Positions 22,506-34,974 of a stretch of DNA of 64,000 nt are shown here, piece after piece (position 1 is the stretch's first letter; the number at the start of each line of letters is the position of its first letter). The position numbers were made by a program, and so were the translations under genes. This DNA is from Gavia stellata (Eukaryota > Chordata > Aves > Gaviiformes > Gaviidae), in contig NC_082596.1 of assembly GCF_030936135.1 (NCBI RefSeq), forward strand, positions 1,402,155-1,466,154, written 5' to 3'. Below the pieces are notes generated by a model. The model was not told the DNA's origin. It saw only the letters and a program-made list of their open reading frames with translations, and searched no databases.

Positions 22506-23950
22506 CTTGGGACTCTGGAGAGGTCCTCACTGACTGCAAGCCAGCCAACGTTATTCCAACTTATAAAAAGGGCGTCAGTGAAGAGCCAGGAAACTGCAGA
22601 CCTCTTAGTCTAAACTCAGGACCTAGAAAAATGATGGAGAAGATCCTACTGGGTGCTACTGAAAGGCGTTCAAAGGACAAGGCAATCATCAGCAACAGTG
22701 AGTATGGGTCCACTAAGGAAACGTCCTGTTTCATTTCATAGCCTTCTACGATAAGGCCACCTGCACTGTCGATGAAGGGAAGGACGTGGATGTAGGTTTT
22801 CTGGATTTTAGGAGGGCTTTTGATCCTGTCCCTCACAGAATCCCTCTGGACAAGATGTCCAACTGTGAGATGAACAGGTACACGCTGCCCTGGGTGAAGA
22901 ACTGGCTCAAGGGCAGAGCTCAAAGGGTTGTAGGGAATGGGGCTACATCAGGCTGGTGACCAGTCACCAGGGGTGTGCCTCTGGGCTCCGTTCTAGGGCC
23001 AGTTCTGTTCAAGATTCTGATCAACCATCTGGATGCAGGAGATGAATGCACCACTAGCAAGTTTGCTGATGATACCAAACTGGGAGGTGCTGTTGACTCT
23101 CTTGAGGGACAAGAGGCCTTGCAGACGGATCTAGAGAGATTGGAGCATTGATGATTGCCCAGCGGCATGAAATTTAACAAGAACAAATGCCAGATTCTGC
23201 ACCTGGGACGCAGTAACACCGGGCACAAGCACAGACTGGGAGAGGAGTGGCTGGAGAGCAGCCCCGCAGAAAGGGATCTGGGGGTGCTGGCTGACAGCAG
23301 GCTCAACAGGAGGCAGCTGTGTGCCCTGGCAGCCGAGGGGACAAACCCCATCCTGGGGTGCGTCAAACACACCATAACCAGCCGGTCAAAAGAGGGGATT
23401 GTCCCGCTGTGTTCAGCGCTGGTACAGCCTCACCTTGAATACTGTGAGCAGTTCTGGGCCTCACCATTTAAGAAGGTTGTGAAAGTCCTTGAAAGCATCC
23501 AGAGGAGGACAACAAAGGTGGTGAATGGGCTGGGAGGCATGTCCTGTGAGGAGGGGCTGAGGACTTTGGGTTTGCCTAGTTTGGAGGAGGCCGACAGGTG
23601 ACCTCATTGCTCTCTGCAGCTTCCTGAGGAGGGGAAGGGGAGAGGGAGGTGCTGATCACTTCTCCCTTGGACCCAGCGACAGCACACATGGGAATCGTTC
23701 AAAGCTGCATCAGGGTTGGTTCAGATGACATTAGGAAGAATTTCTTTACAGAGACCGTGGTCAAACACTGGAATAGGCTTCCTAGAGAAGCAGTCAATGC
23801 TCCATGCCTGTCAGTGTTTAAGAGGCATCTGGACAAAGCCCTAATTAACATGCTTTGACCTTTGGTCAGCCCTGAAGTGGTCAGGCAGTTGGACTAGATG
23901 ATCCTTGTAGGTCCCTTCCAACTGGACTGCTCTACTCTAGTCTATTCTGC
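22505..23950 (+). mobile_element. CR1 LINE, sense, A3 copy
   Basis: Paralogue of 3590-5050 with the shared TGA (T at 22,957). Decayed. Confidence 0.9.
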
Positions 23951-23954
23951 TCCA

Positions 23955-25151
23955 TCAAACCTTCCGCACACAAACATCACCTCGAGGTTCTCAGGCGCAC
24001 AGCCCAGCATGCGCCCCTCCCATTTCCCCTCCACCATGTCCAGTCCCGCTCTGGCCCCACAAACACTGCGCAGAGAAATGGCCTCAGCCCTCGGCACTCA
24101 GCCCAAAGAAAGACCCCACGGGCGGTCACTCCCAGCCTCCCCTGCCTGCCGCTCCCGCTCCCCCTGGGCCTCTCACGGGCCTCACCAGCTCTCCCAGAGC
24201 TCACCAGCCTCAGCCCCGCGGCCGCAGCCTTCCCTCACCACAGCCAGGCACTGCCTCAGCACCCTCAGCGACCAGCCAATCGGGAGGCAGCTAACAACCT
24301 GCCAATCGGGAGGCAGCTAACAACCTGCCAATCAGGGGATGGCTGACAGGCACCAGCTGCTGCAGAAGCTCCTGGAAGCTTCCAGAAGGCCACCCTCAGC
24401 GCCCCAAAATCAACACCTCCAGTCCAATAAATAGGTAATCTTCACAAAACAGCCCCCAAAACAACTGCTGGGAGGGGTGGGAGGTGAACGAGGGAATGAA
24501 TGAGTAGAAATGCTGCCAAAACCCAACCCAAACCCCTCACACGGAAGAAGTTAGAGACCTCAGAGGGGCAAGAGGGAGGGAAAATGCCCTGATTAAATAA
24601 CACACCCCAAAAAAATCTAAGATTAATTAATGCATTAACAGACTCTGCACTTCTTGTCCTTGCTGCAGGGTGCCAGGGACACCCACGCAGGGTCCCCTGT
24701 CCTGTCCCCCCTTGCTGTGTTCCCCAGACCAATCTCCTGGCAGTCCCCATGACACCATCTTCCTTCACGGCGGGGTGCCAGGGCCACACACACAGGGTCC
24801 CGTGTCACCGTGCCCAGCTTCCAGCGATATGGGAGTCCCCAGGCCACGGTCTCACCTTGCTGTGGGGTCCCCAAATGAACCCTTGGGGGGATCCCCACAC
24901 CACCATCCCCTCTTCACTGCAGGGACCCATGCAAGAGTCTCCGGACCACCATCCCCGCTGCTGCAGGGTCCCTGGACCACCTGTGCAGGGGACCCCAAGC
25001 CACCATCCCTCTGCTCTGAGGTCACACAGAGAGCCCCCTCTGTGAGCTCACCATCCTCCTCACCGTGGGGACCCTGCGGCACAGCATGGGGCACTGAGCA
25101 CCAGGTGCAGGAACAAGCCCCTGACCCTGCTCTGCTGGGAAGGTGGGGCTC
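23955..25151. repeat. GC-rich unclassified block of dimer 3
   Basis: Complete version with the 26-bp CCAAT repeat (about 24,270-24,335). No gene is recognised. Confidence 0.55.
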
Positions 25152-26150
25152 TGTGGTGGGTTCACCTGGGCTGGATGCCCGGTGCCCACCAAGCCGCTCT
25201 ATCACTGCCTCTCCTCAGCTGGACAGGGGGAGAAAAATAATACACCAAGGGCTCCTGGGTCGAGATAAGGACAGGGTAGATCACTCACCAATTACCGTCA
25301 AGGGAAAAATTAATTTAACGTATTGCCAATAGAAATTAAGAGTACGATAATGAGAAAAAAAATCAAATTTAATAATAAAACCTAAAAGACCTTCCCGCCA
25401 TCCCTCCCTTCTTCTGGCCTCAACTTCACTCCCAAATTCTCTACCTCCTCCTCCCCAGCGGCGCAGGGGGACGGGGAATGCGGGTTGTGGTCAGGCCATC
25501 ACTCATCTCTGCCAATCCTTCCTCCTCACACTCCCGCCTTGCTCCAAAGTGGAGTCCCACCCATGGGAGACAGTCCTTCACAAACTTCTCCAACATGGCT
25601 CCTTCCCACGGGCTGCAGTTATTCACAAACTGCTCCAGCATGGCTCCTTTCCACGAGGTGCAGACCCTCAGGAATGGACTGCTCCAGCATGGATCGCCCG
25701 TGGCGTCACAGGTCCGGCTAGAAGACCTGCTCCAGCAGAGCTATACATGGGGTCACAGCCTCCTTCGGATGCATCTACCTGCTCCGGTGTCAGGTCCCCC
25801 ATGGGCTGCAGGTGGATGTCTGCTACACCGTGGACCTTCATGGGCTGCAGGGGGACAAACTGCTCTACCATGGTCTTCACCACAGGCTGCAGGGAATCAC
25901 TGCTCCAGCGCCTTCTCCCTTCTCTCATCCAGTTAATATAGCGCAGCAGATTTTTCCCCTTAGCAAATATGTTTAGCACAGAGGTGCTACCACTGTTGCT
26001 GATTGGCTCACGTTTGGCCACTAGCAGCTCCATCTTGGACCTACCCAGCATTGGCTCTATCAGACACTGGGGAAGCTTCTGGAGCCTTCTCACAGAAGCC
26101 ACCCCTGTAGCCCCTTCGCTACCAAAACCTTGCCATGAAAACCCAACACA
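25152..26150 (-). mobile_element. Solo LTR, antisense, upstream of B3
   Basis: Full-length version, TGTGGTGGGTT to ACCCAACACA, about 1.0 kb, ending about 530 bp before the B3 TATA box. Nearly identical to the copy upstream of B4. Confidence 0.7.
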
Positions 26151-26159
26151 CCCACCTAA

Positions 26160-26749
26160 AAGCCTACAAGCAAGAGGGGCACCAAGGCACCCACAGAGCA
26201 CATCCAACGGGAAAGGCCAGGCCTAAAGACAGACTTAGCGAGTTGGCAGCAGTGTGTGGAGTGACCGAACACATTGGAAGGGGCAGTGCCTCACGCCTGG
26301 CACACCTCCAAAGCCCAGACCAGCCTGACAGGGATGCAAGGAAATGGGGTCCCCTCTTCACAACGCACCCGCAAACCACACCACACGAGTGCCACGGGAT
26401 GACATCACTGACGACACCCCACCTCTATTATGCTTTGGTCATGACTTCTACCTGCCCTGACACGTGCCATCAACACCAGCCTTTGGCCTCTAATACTCTC
26501 ACTTAAAAGCTGCCGCCTGGGCCAAGCGGACATGTCCTCAAGAGGAGGACAGGAAATTGCAGAATTTCAGGAAGGAAAACGCGTCCCAACTTATTAATCA
26601 CGAGGTTATGGCATATAACAGCTGCTTGTTGAAAAATGCTGTCATGCGCAAAGATGGTCACGCCCCTTGGGGACAAGAATAAAAGTCAGTCCAGAGCCTC
26701 TCTCCCTCACACACTGCTCCTGACGCCTTCTTCTCCACAGTCAAAAAAG
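26160..26749 (+). promoter_or_regulatory. B3 keratin promoter (type P2), TATA box and noncoding exon 1
   Basis: TATA box ATAAAAG at 26,679-26,685, followed by TCAGTCC rather than CCGTCCC. Exon 1 ends TCAAAAAAG at 26,749, donor GTAAGC at 26,750, acceptor AG at 26,956-26,957. Confidence 0.8.
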
Positions 26750-26977
26750 GTAAGCCTGAAACACTTTCCTCTCCCTCTCCTCACCCACTTAGCCCATCTT
26801 TTCCAGCACGCTCTGACCCCACACTCAGTAGTCCTGATGCCTCCCCACCACCATGCTCCCCACAGCCCCACACCACGCCTCCCCAGTCCCTCACCCTCCT
26901 GCAACACCATCCTCGCACCCCCATTCCCCTCCGCTTCCTCAACACCCTCTCTTCCAGGGACCCTCCACACCACAGAC

Positions 26978-27286
26978 ATGGCCTGCTACGACCTCTGCCG
27001 CCCCTGCGGACCCACCCCGCTGGCTAACAGCTGCAACGAGCCCTGTGTCAGGCAGTGCGAGGACTCCCGCGTCGTCATCCAGCCTTCCACCGTGGTCGTC
27101 ACCCTGCCAGGACCCATCCTCAGCTCCTTCCCACAGAACACCGCTGTCGGATCCTCCTCATCCGCTGCCGTGGGCAACATCCTCAGCTCCCAGGGAGTGC
27201 CTGTCTCCTCCGGAGGCTTCGGCTACGGCTATGGCTTTGGAGGCCTGGGCTGCTTCGGTGGCAGAAGAGGCTGCTACCCCTGCTAA
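26978..27286 (+). CDS. Feather beta-keratin B3 (102 aa)
   Basis: Residue set ANSC, PSTVVV and VPVSS, tail [14 protein letters not shown]. The frame is open upstream to 26,636 through the intron; the splice acceptor fixes the start. The 3' UTR is T1 but shortened: about 30 bp including the CTGGAAACATGG segment of the other T1 genes are missing near 27,430. Intact. Confidence 0.95.
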   Translation: MACYDLCRPCGPTPLANSCNEPCVRQCEDSRVVIQPSTVVVTLPGPILSSFPQNTAVGSSSSAAVGNILSSQGVPVSSGGFGYGYGFGGLGCFGGRRGCYPC

Positions 27287-27524
27287 GGGCCCTCGCCACT
27301 ACCCCTGACACCAAACACCGACACCCAGGAAGCCACAGCATGGATTGAGGATGCAATTCTGGCCCTTCCTGGCATATCGACCTGCTGTCCACAGCTCCTC
27401 CTCTCAAGGCAGCAAGCAAGGAAGGGGTCTGTCATGGACCTCCTCCTCTTCTCTCACCTCCTTCTTTGCACCTCACACCAGCTCCCCTCCACTTGGTGCT
27501 CCTGCATTTTCACTCTTTTGCCTC

Positions 27525-27530
27525 AATAAA
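27525..27530 (+). terminator. B3 polyadenylation signal AATAAA
   Basis: AATAAA in CTCAATAAAATTCTCC, 239 bp after the stop. Confidence 0.85.
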
Positions 27531-27845
27531 ATTCTCCTGCATCCCAGCCTCAAATGCCTCCACTTCCTTTCTTCTCCCAAGGCTATTCCAACTTCACCCA
27601 AGAAAAAAAAGGGCATAAAATTCCATCAGGGTTGAAGGAAAGGGTCAACAAGACCTCTCCTACGAAATATGCCACCACCAACATCGGTGCCCCGTGGCTT
27701 CCAGAACATTACGCAAGCCCACCACTTGCTCAAAGGCTTTGACGCAGTAATGCTCGCCTTCGTACGCCTCTCACAAACTCTATCCATGCCAGCACACACT
27801 TGACTAACTCTCTTCCCTACAATGACTCTCCTGCCCTCCCAGCCA

Positions 27846-28730
27846 ACAGAATCACAGAAACATGTAGTTCGGCAGGAACCTCTGGAGAACATGTGCTTCA
27901 ACCCCGCTGCTCAAGTACGGCCCCCTACAGCAGGTTGTCTGGGGCCATGGCCACTCGGGTTTTCAGTATCTCCAAGGACAGACACTCCACCACCTCTTTT
28001 ACTCTTGGACCACCCTCACTCTGGGAAAGCCTTGCCTTCTTTGCTCATGGAATTCCATCTCTTTTCGCTTGTGCACATGGCCTCTTGTCCTGCCGCTGAT
28101 CACAAGGCTCTGGGCCCAGCCCTTCAGCCACTTTGCACTCCCCCTCACTGGCCACTTACGCAACCCATGCTTTCTCAGCTTCTCTAGGAGCACGTAGTGG
28201 GAGACACTGACAACGGCTTCATTCCAGTACAGCTCAACAACAGCCACTGCTTTCCCCTCGTCCAACACCCAGTCACTTCAACCTTGAAGGCACAGAGTTT
28301 GGTCAAACACCATTTTCCCTTTGGAAATCCACGCTGACTGTTCTCCAGCACCTTCTGGCACTTCCTGGGCCTGATAGTGCTTTCCGGAAGGATTTCCTCA
28401 ATCACCTTCCCCAGAAATGAGGTCAAGCTCACCAGCCTCTACTTTCCACGATCCTCCATCTTGACCTTCTTCAAGATACGAGCTCTCTACCAGTCTTCAG
28501 GAACTGCTCCAAGGCACATCACCATTCCAAGACAATGAGCACTGGCCTCCCAAGGCCATCAGCCCTCTCCCTTGGAATTCCTGGCTGCAACCTGTCAGGC
28601 CCCGTGGGCTTACGGACACCCAGTCGCAAGCACTCTGTCCTACCTCCCTTCATCTTCCTCAGCAACAAGCACTGCTCACCTGACAAACAGCCTGAAAAAC
28701 ACTCACCTCAGCTCAATCCAGGCAGGCCTT
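27846..28730 (-). mobile_element. CR1 LINE, antisense, B3 downstream flank
   Basis: It starts with the CR1 3' terminus CAGAATCACAGAAACATG. On the minus strand it carries SQRGFPKGKWCLTKL-like reverse-transcriptase sequence. The corresponding block after B4 is at 38,888-39,770. Positions 28,730-29,004 hold nothing recognised. Confidence 0.65.
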
Positions 28731-29004
28731 GCCATACATCAACCCTCCGGCATGCACCCACCACCACCAGGGCCTCGGCTCTGCCGCCACGTGCTGCATG
28801 CTCGCCTACAACTCCCCTCGGCAATCTCCAAATTCTCTTTCTGCTTCTCAAACACTATGCAGGGAAAGAATCTCACCCCTCGGCACTCAGCTCAAGTAAA
28901 AACCCCAAAGGCCCTCGCTCACCAGGGCCCCACTCCTCCTCTGCCTCTTGCCACACTGTCGGGGTCTCCAGAAACTCACCTGCCCTTGCAGGGTGCCCCA
29001 TATA

Positions 29005-30445
29005 CAATCACAGAAACTTTTACCTTGGAAAAGACAATTAACATCATCGACTCCACCCGTTAACCTAACACTACCAAGTCCACCAATAAACAGTCACCCC
29101 AAGCGCCACGTCTACATGTCTTTCAAATACCTCCAGGGATGGTGACTCAACCACTTCCCTGGGCAGCCTGTTCCAAGGCTTGACAACCCTTTTAATGAAG
29201 AAAGCATTCTAAGTATCCTATGAAAACCTCCCCTGGTGCAACCTGAGGCCCTTTCCTCTCATCCTATCACTCCTTACTAGGGATAAGAGACTGAATCCCA
29301 CCACGTTACAGCCTCCTTTCAGGCAGTGGAAGAGACCGATAAGGTCTCCCCTGAGGCTCCTCTTCTCCAGGCTAAACAACCCCAGTTCCCTCAGCCACTC
29401 CTCCTCAGTCTTCTTCTATCAACTCTTCACCAGCTCCGTTGCTCTTCTTTGGATGCTCTCCAGCTCCTCCATCTCTTTCTTGTAGACTTAAGGGCGCAAA
29501 ACTGAACACAGTATTTGAGGTGCGGCCTCACCAGCACCGAGGACAGGGGGACAATCCCTTCCCTACTCCTGCTGGCCACACCATTTCTGATACAGGCCAG
29601 GATGCCGTTGGCCTTCTTGGCCACCTGGGCACACTGCTGGCTCCTATTCAGCCAGCTGTTGACCAACACCCCCAGGTCCTTTTCCAGTGGGCAGCTTTCC
29701 AGCCACTCCTCCACAAGCCTGTAGCGTTGCATGGGGTTGTCGCTCAACTGCAGGACCCAGCACTGAGCCTCGTTGAATCTCATACAATTGGCCTCGGCCC
29801 ATCCATCCAGCCTGCCCACAGCCCTCTGCAGAGCCTTCCTACCCTCAAGCAGATCAACACTCTGCACTACTTGGTGTCATCTGCAAATTTACCGGGGGTG
29901 AACTCGATGCCCTCGTCCAGATCATTGATATTAAACTGAACTAGTCCCAATACTGAGCCCAGGGGTACACCATTTGTGACCAGCCGCCAACTGGATTTAA
30001 CTCCATTCACCACAACTCTTTGGGCCCGGCCATCCAGACAGTTTTTTACCCAGCAAACGGTTTGCCCGTCCAACCAATGAGCAGCTAGTTTCTCCACTAG
30101 AATGATTGGGGAAATGGTGTCAAAGGCTTTACAACAGTCCAGGTAAACAACATCCACAGCCTTTCCCTCATCCACTAAGCAGCTCACCTCGTCACAGGAG
30201 GAGATCAGGTGAGGCAAGCAGGCCCTGCCTTTCCAAAGCCGTCCTGACTGGGCCTGATTGCCTTCTTGTCCTGTATGTGCTGTGTGATGGCACTCAAGAT
30301 GATCTGCTCCATACCCTTTCATGGAACTGACCTCACACTGACAGGCCTGGAGTTCCCCAGACCCTCCTTGTGGCCCTTCTTGCAGATGGGCGTCACATTT
30401 GCTAACCTCCAGTCAACTGGGACCTCCCCAGTTACCCATGAGCAC
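29005..30445 (-). mobile_element. CR1 LINE, antisense, most complete copy
   Basis: Minus-strand reverse-transcriptase motifs in order: [41 protein letters not shown], then [19 protein letters not shown]. The 3' terminus is near 29,005. The frame is interrupted near 29,870, so it is inactive. Its 5' portion is duplicated at positions 1-540. Confidence 0.9.
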
Positions 30446-30474
30446 TCACGAATGATTGGAAGTGGCTTGGTTTG

Positions 30475-31325
30475 ATACAACCTTAAAACAAGAGGGGCAC
30501 CAGGACACCCACAGAGCACACCCAACGGGAAAGGCCAGGCCTAAAGACAGGATTAGCGAGATGGCAGCAAGCCGGGGAAAGAGCAAATGCGATGGAAGTG
30601 GCCTCAAGTTGCGCCAGGGGAGCTTTAGGCTGGATAGCAGGAAAAATTTCTTCCCTGAGAGAGTGGTGAAGCATTGGAACAGGCTGCCCAGGGAGGTGGT
30701 GGAGTCACCATCACTGGAGGTGTTCAAGGAATGTGTGGACGTGGCATTGCAGGAAATCGTTTAGTGGGCATGACGGTGTTGGGTTGATGGTTGGACTTGA
30801 TGATCTTACAGGTCTTTTCCAACCTTGATGATTCTGTGATTCTGTGAAGTGAAGCGCCTCATGACCGGCACACCCACAAAGCCCAGAACAGCCTTCCACG
30901 GCCGCAAGGAAATGAGGCCCCTCTTCACAACGCACCCGCAAACCACACCACACGAGTGCCATGGGATGACCTCGGGGACAACACCCCACCTCTCCTACGC
31001 TTTGGACACATCTGCCAATTACTCTGACACACACCTTCCATTCAAATCCTCCCAAATACCTACTCTCACTTAAAAGCTCCCGCCAGGGCCATGTGGACAC
31101 ATAATCAAGAGGAGGACATTAAAAAGGGAGAACTGTGGGAAGGAAAACATGTCCAACCTCATTACACACCAGGCTGTGGCATGCAACGCCTGCTTGCTGA
31201 AAAATACCGTCATGCGCAAAGGCTGCCTCACCCCCTTGGGCACTTGGGGACCAGCATAAAAGCCGGCCCAGTGCCTCTCTCCCTCACACACTTCTCCTGA
31301 CACCTTCTCCTCTGCGGTCAACAAG
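30475..31325 (+). promoter_or_regulatory. A4 keratin promoter (type P1), TATA box and noncoding exon 1
   Basis: TATA box ATAAAAG at 31,256-31,262 in the P1 context. Exon 1 ends at 31,325, donor GTGAGC at 31,326, acceptor AG at 31,533-31,534. The block is split by the CR1 tail at 30,580-30,848. Confidence 0.8.
30580..30848 (+). mobile_element. CR1 3'-end fragment inside the A4 promoter block
   Basis: Same insertion as at 640-936, with [20 protein letters not shown] and the terminal octamers. Confidence 0.85.
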
Positions 31326-31554
31326 GTGAGCCTGAAACCCCTTCCCCTCCTTCTCTAGATGCAGCTGGCCTGCCTCTTCCAGTACGATCTGCCTCCACAC
31401 TCAGCAGCCCTGATGTCTCCCCACCACCACGCTCCCCATAGCCCCACACCACGACTCCCCACTCCCTCGACCTCCTGCAAAACCACCCCTCGCACCCCCA
31501 TTCCCCTACACTTTCTCAACACCCTCTCTTCCAGGGACCCTCCACACCACAGAC

Positions 31555-31863
31555 ATGGCCTGCTACGACCTCTGCCGCCCCTGCGGACCCACCCCGCTGG
31601 CTGACAGCTGCAACGAGCCCTGTGTCAGGCAGTGCGAGGACTCCCGCGTCGTCATCCAGCCTCCCGCCGTGCTCGTCACCCTGCCAGGACCCATCCTCAG
31701 CTCCTTCCCACAGAACACCGCCGTCGGATCCTCCTCATCCGCTGCCGTGGGCAACATCCTCAGCTCCCAGGGAGTGCCCATCTCCTCCGGCGGCTTCGGC
31801 TACGGCTTCAGCTTTGGAGGCCTGGGCTGCTTCGGGGGCAGGAGAGGCTGCTACCCCTGCTAA
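31555..31863 (+). CDS. Feather beta-keratin A4 (102 aa)
   Basis: Nearly identical to A1 (ADSC, PPAVLV, VPISS), but the tail reads [11 protein letters not shown], with Ser replacing a Gly that is Gly in every other 102-residue copy. P1 promoter, T1 3' UTR. Intact. Confidence 0.95.
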   Translation: MACYDLCRPCGPTPLADSCNEPCVRQCEDSRVVIQPPAVLVTLPGPILSSFPQNTAVGSSSSAAVGNILSSQGVPISSGGFGYGFSFGGLGCFGGRRGCYPC

Positions 31864-32133
31864 GGGCCCTCGCCACCACCCCTGACACCAACCACCCACA
31901 TCCGGGAAGACACGGTATGGATTGAGGACATAACTCCGGGCCCTTCCTGGCACGTTGACCTGCTGTCCACAGCTCCTCCGCTCAAGGCACCAAGCAAGAA
32001 GGCAGGGAAGGGGCCTGCCCGGGCTGCCTGGAAACATGGCCCATGTACCTCCTCCTCTTCTCCCACCTCCTTCTTTGCACCTCACACCAGCTCCCCTCCA
32101 CATGGTGCTCCTGCATTTTCACTCTTTTGCCTC

Positions 32134-32139
32134 AATAAA
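32134..32139 (+). terminator. A4 polyadenylation signal AATAAA
   Basis: Canonical signal in CTCAATAAAGTTCTCC, 271 bp after the stop, as in A1. Confidence 0.85.
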
Positions 32140-32435
32140 GTTCTCCTGCATCCCAGCCTCAAATGCCTCCACTTTTCTTCACCCAAGAAGAAACAGGGCT
32201 TAAAAGCCCATCACGGTTGGTGGAAAAGGACAACACCACCTCTCCCATGAAACATGGCACCACCAACGCCGGTGCCTCAGGGCTTCCAGAACATGACACA
32301 AGCCCACCCACCACTTACACAAAGGCTTTGACGCAATAATTCTCACCTTCGTATGCCTCTCACAAAGTCTCCCCATGCCAGCACACCCTTGACTAACTCT
32401 CTTCCCTACAATGACTCTCATGCCCTCCCAGCCAA

Positions 32436-33515
32436 CAGAATCACAGAAACATGTAGTTCGGCAGGAACCTCTGGATATCATGTGCTTCAACTCACTGCTG
32501 AAGCACGACCACCCACAGCAGGTTGTCTGGGACCATGGCTGGTTGGTTTTCAGTATCTCCCAGGAGGGAGACTCCACCACCTCTTCCACTCTCTGACCAC
32601 CCTCACTCTGGAAAAGACTTGCCTTCTTCGCCCATGCAATGCCATGTGTTCTCTACTTGTGCCCAAGGACTCTTGTCCTAGTCGTGCGTACTACTCAGAA
32701 GAACCACGCTCCCTCAACTTCACTCCCTCCCGTCTGGGATTTATACACATTGATGACAGAACCCCTGCACATTCTTTGCCTCCTAGGTAAGGAATCCCAG
32801 CACCTCGGCCTCTTCTCATAGGAATGACGCTTCTGCCACTTCAGCATCTTGGTGGCCCTGCACTGGTCTTGCTCCACTACGTCCATGTCCTTCTTCCACT
32901 GGGAACACCAGAACCGCACACAGCACCCCACATGGGACCTCACCAGTGCTGAGGAGACACGAAGGGTCACCTCCCTCAACCTACTGCCAACGCTTTTCCT
33001 AATGACACACTGGAGGCTGGTGGCCCCATTTTGCAGCAGGGTCCTTTTCTACCTCTTGCTACATTTGTTTTCCACCAGGGCCACAAGCGCCTTCTCTGCT
33101 AAGCTGCTTTCTATCCAATATGCCCCCAGCCACTCCTGCTACCTGGAATGTTGCCTCCCCAGGAACAGGACTTTGCACCTCCCCTTACTCAACTCCAGCA
33201 GATTCCTCTATGTCCAGGTAAAGGAAATCAGGTAGCGCCCGCAGCAATCGTGGGTTCAAACCATCTTTCCCCATGGACTTATGCACATCCACTTACACCA
33301 CCCTCCCTTTCTGGGGGGCAGATGTGATTCCACTGGCACCCCTAGCCCAGCCCTGAATTGGCCCAGCGTGACTCTTCCCTGCCTGGCACTCCAGCACCCA
33401 TCAACACAGACGCACAGATACCCTTCCTGCCTCACCTCGTCTTCCTCACCAACAAGCACATCCCACGTGGCAAAGAACCCCCAAGACACAGTTACGCTGA
33501 ATTTGGGCAGGTCTT
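32436..33515 (-). mobile_element. CR1 LINE, antisense, A4 copy
   Basis: Paralogue of 2522-3590 without the nested 57-bp CR1 tail. Its inner part shares CTCTTGCTAC and CCAGGTAAAGGAAATC with A2 rather than with A1. Confidence 0.75.
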
Positions 33516-34970
33516 GGGACTCTGGAGAGGTCCTCACTGACTGCAAGCCAGGCAACGTTATTCCAACTTATAAAAAGGGCGTCAGTGAAGAGCCAGGAAA
33601 CTGCAGACCTCTTAGTCTAAACTCAGGACCTAGAAAAATGATGGAGAAGATCCTACTGGGTGATATTCAAAGGCATTTAAAGGGAAATGCAATCATCAGG
33701 CACAGTGAGTATGGGTCCACTAAGGAAACGTCCTGTTTCATTTCATAGCCTTCTACGATAAGGCCACCTGCACTGTCGATGAAGGGAAGGACGTGGATGT
33801 AGGTTTTCTGGATTTTAGGAGGGCTTTTGATCCTGTCCCTCACAGAATCCCTCTGGACAAGATGTCCAACTGTGAGATGAACAGGTACACGCTGCCCTGG
33901 GTGAAGAACTGGCTCAAGGGCAGAGCTCAAAGGGTTGTAGGGAATGGGGCTACATCAGGCTGGTGACCAGTCACCAGGGGTGTGCCTCTGGGCTCCGTTC
34001 TAGGGCCAGTTCTGTTCAAGATTCTGATCAACCATCTGGATGCAGGAGATGAATGCACCACTAGCAAGTTTGCTGATGATACCAAACTGGGAGGTGCTGT
34101 TGACTCTCTTGAGGGACAAGAGGCCTTGCAGACGGATCTAGAGAGATTGGAGCATTGATGATTGCCCAGCGGCATGAAATTTAACAAGAACAAATGCCAG
34201 ATTCTGCACCTGGGACGCAGTAACACCGGGCACAAGCACAGACTGGGAGAGGAGTGGCTGGAGAGCAGCCCCGCAGAAAGGGATCTGGGGGTGCTGGCTG
34301 ACAGCAGGCTCAACAGGAGGCAGCTGTGTGCCCTGGCAGCCGAGGGGACAAACCCCATCCTGGGGTGCGTCAAACACACCATAACCAGCCGGTCAAAAGA
34401 GGGGATTGTCCCGCTGTGTTCAGCGCTGGTACAGCCTCACCTTGAATACTGTGAGCAGTTCTGGGCCTCACCATTTAAGAAGGTTGTGAAAGTCCTTGAA
34501 AGCATCCAGAGGAGGACAACAAAGGTGGTGACAGGGCTGGGAGGCATGTCCTGTGAGGAGGGGCTGAGGACTTTGGGTTTGCCTAGTTTGGAGGAGGCCG
34601 ACGGGTGACCTCATTGCTCTCTGCAGCTTCCTGAGGAGGGGAAGGGGAGAGGGAGGTGCTGATCACTTCTCCCTTGGACCCAGCGACAGCACACATGGGA
34701 ATCGTTCAAAGCTGCATCAGGGTTGGTTCAGACGACATTAGGAAGAATTTCTTTACAGAAACCGTGGTCAAACACTGGAATAGGCTTCCTAGAGAAGCAG
34801 TCAATGCTCCATGCCTGTCAGTGTTTAAGAGGCATCTGGACAAAGCCCTAATTAACATGCTTTGACCTTTGGTCAGCCCTGAAGTGGTCAGGCAGTTGGA
34901 CTAGATGATCCTTGTAGGTCCCTTCCAACTGGACTGCTCTACTCTACTCTAGTCTATTCTGCTCCATCAA
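33515..34970 (+). mobile_element. CR1 LINE, sense, A4 copy
   Basis: Paralogue of 3590-5050 with the shared TGA (T at 33,964). Around 33,663-33,690 it has a distinct stretch (GATATTCAAAGGCATTTAAAG) instead of the segment in the other copies. Confidence 0.9.
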
Positions 34971-34974
34971 ACCT

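Larger units (their letters stand above)
19659..30474 (+). repeat. Keratin array dimer 3 (genes A3 and B3)
   Basis: Third dimer: A3 (20,468-20,770), CR1 pair, GC-rich block, full antisense LTR and B3 (26,978-27,286). The flank after B3 (27,535-30,474) differs from that after B1 and B2. It carries another antisense CR1 (29,005-30,445) whose other copy is at the left edge of the window. Confidence 0.8.
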
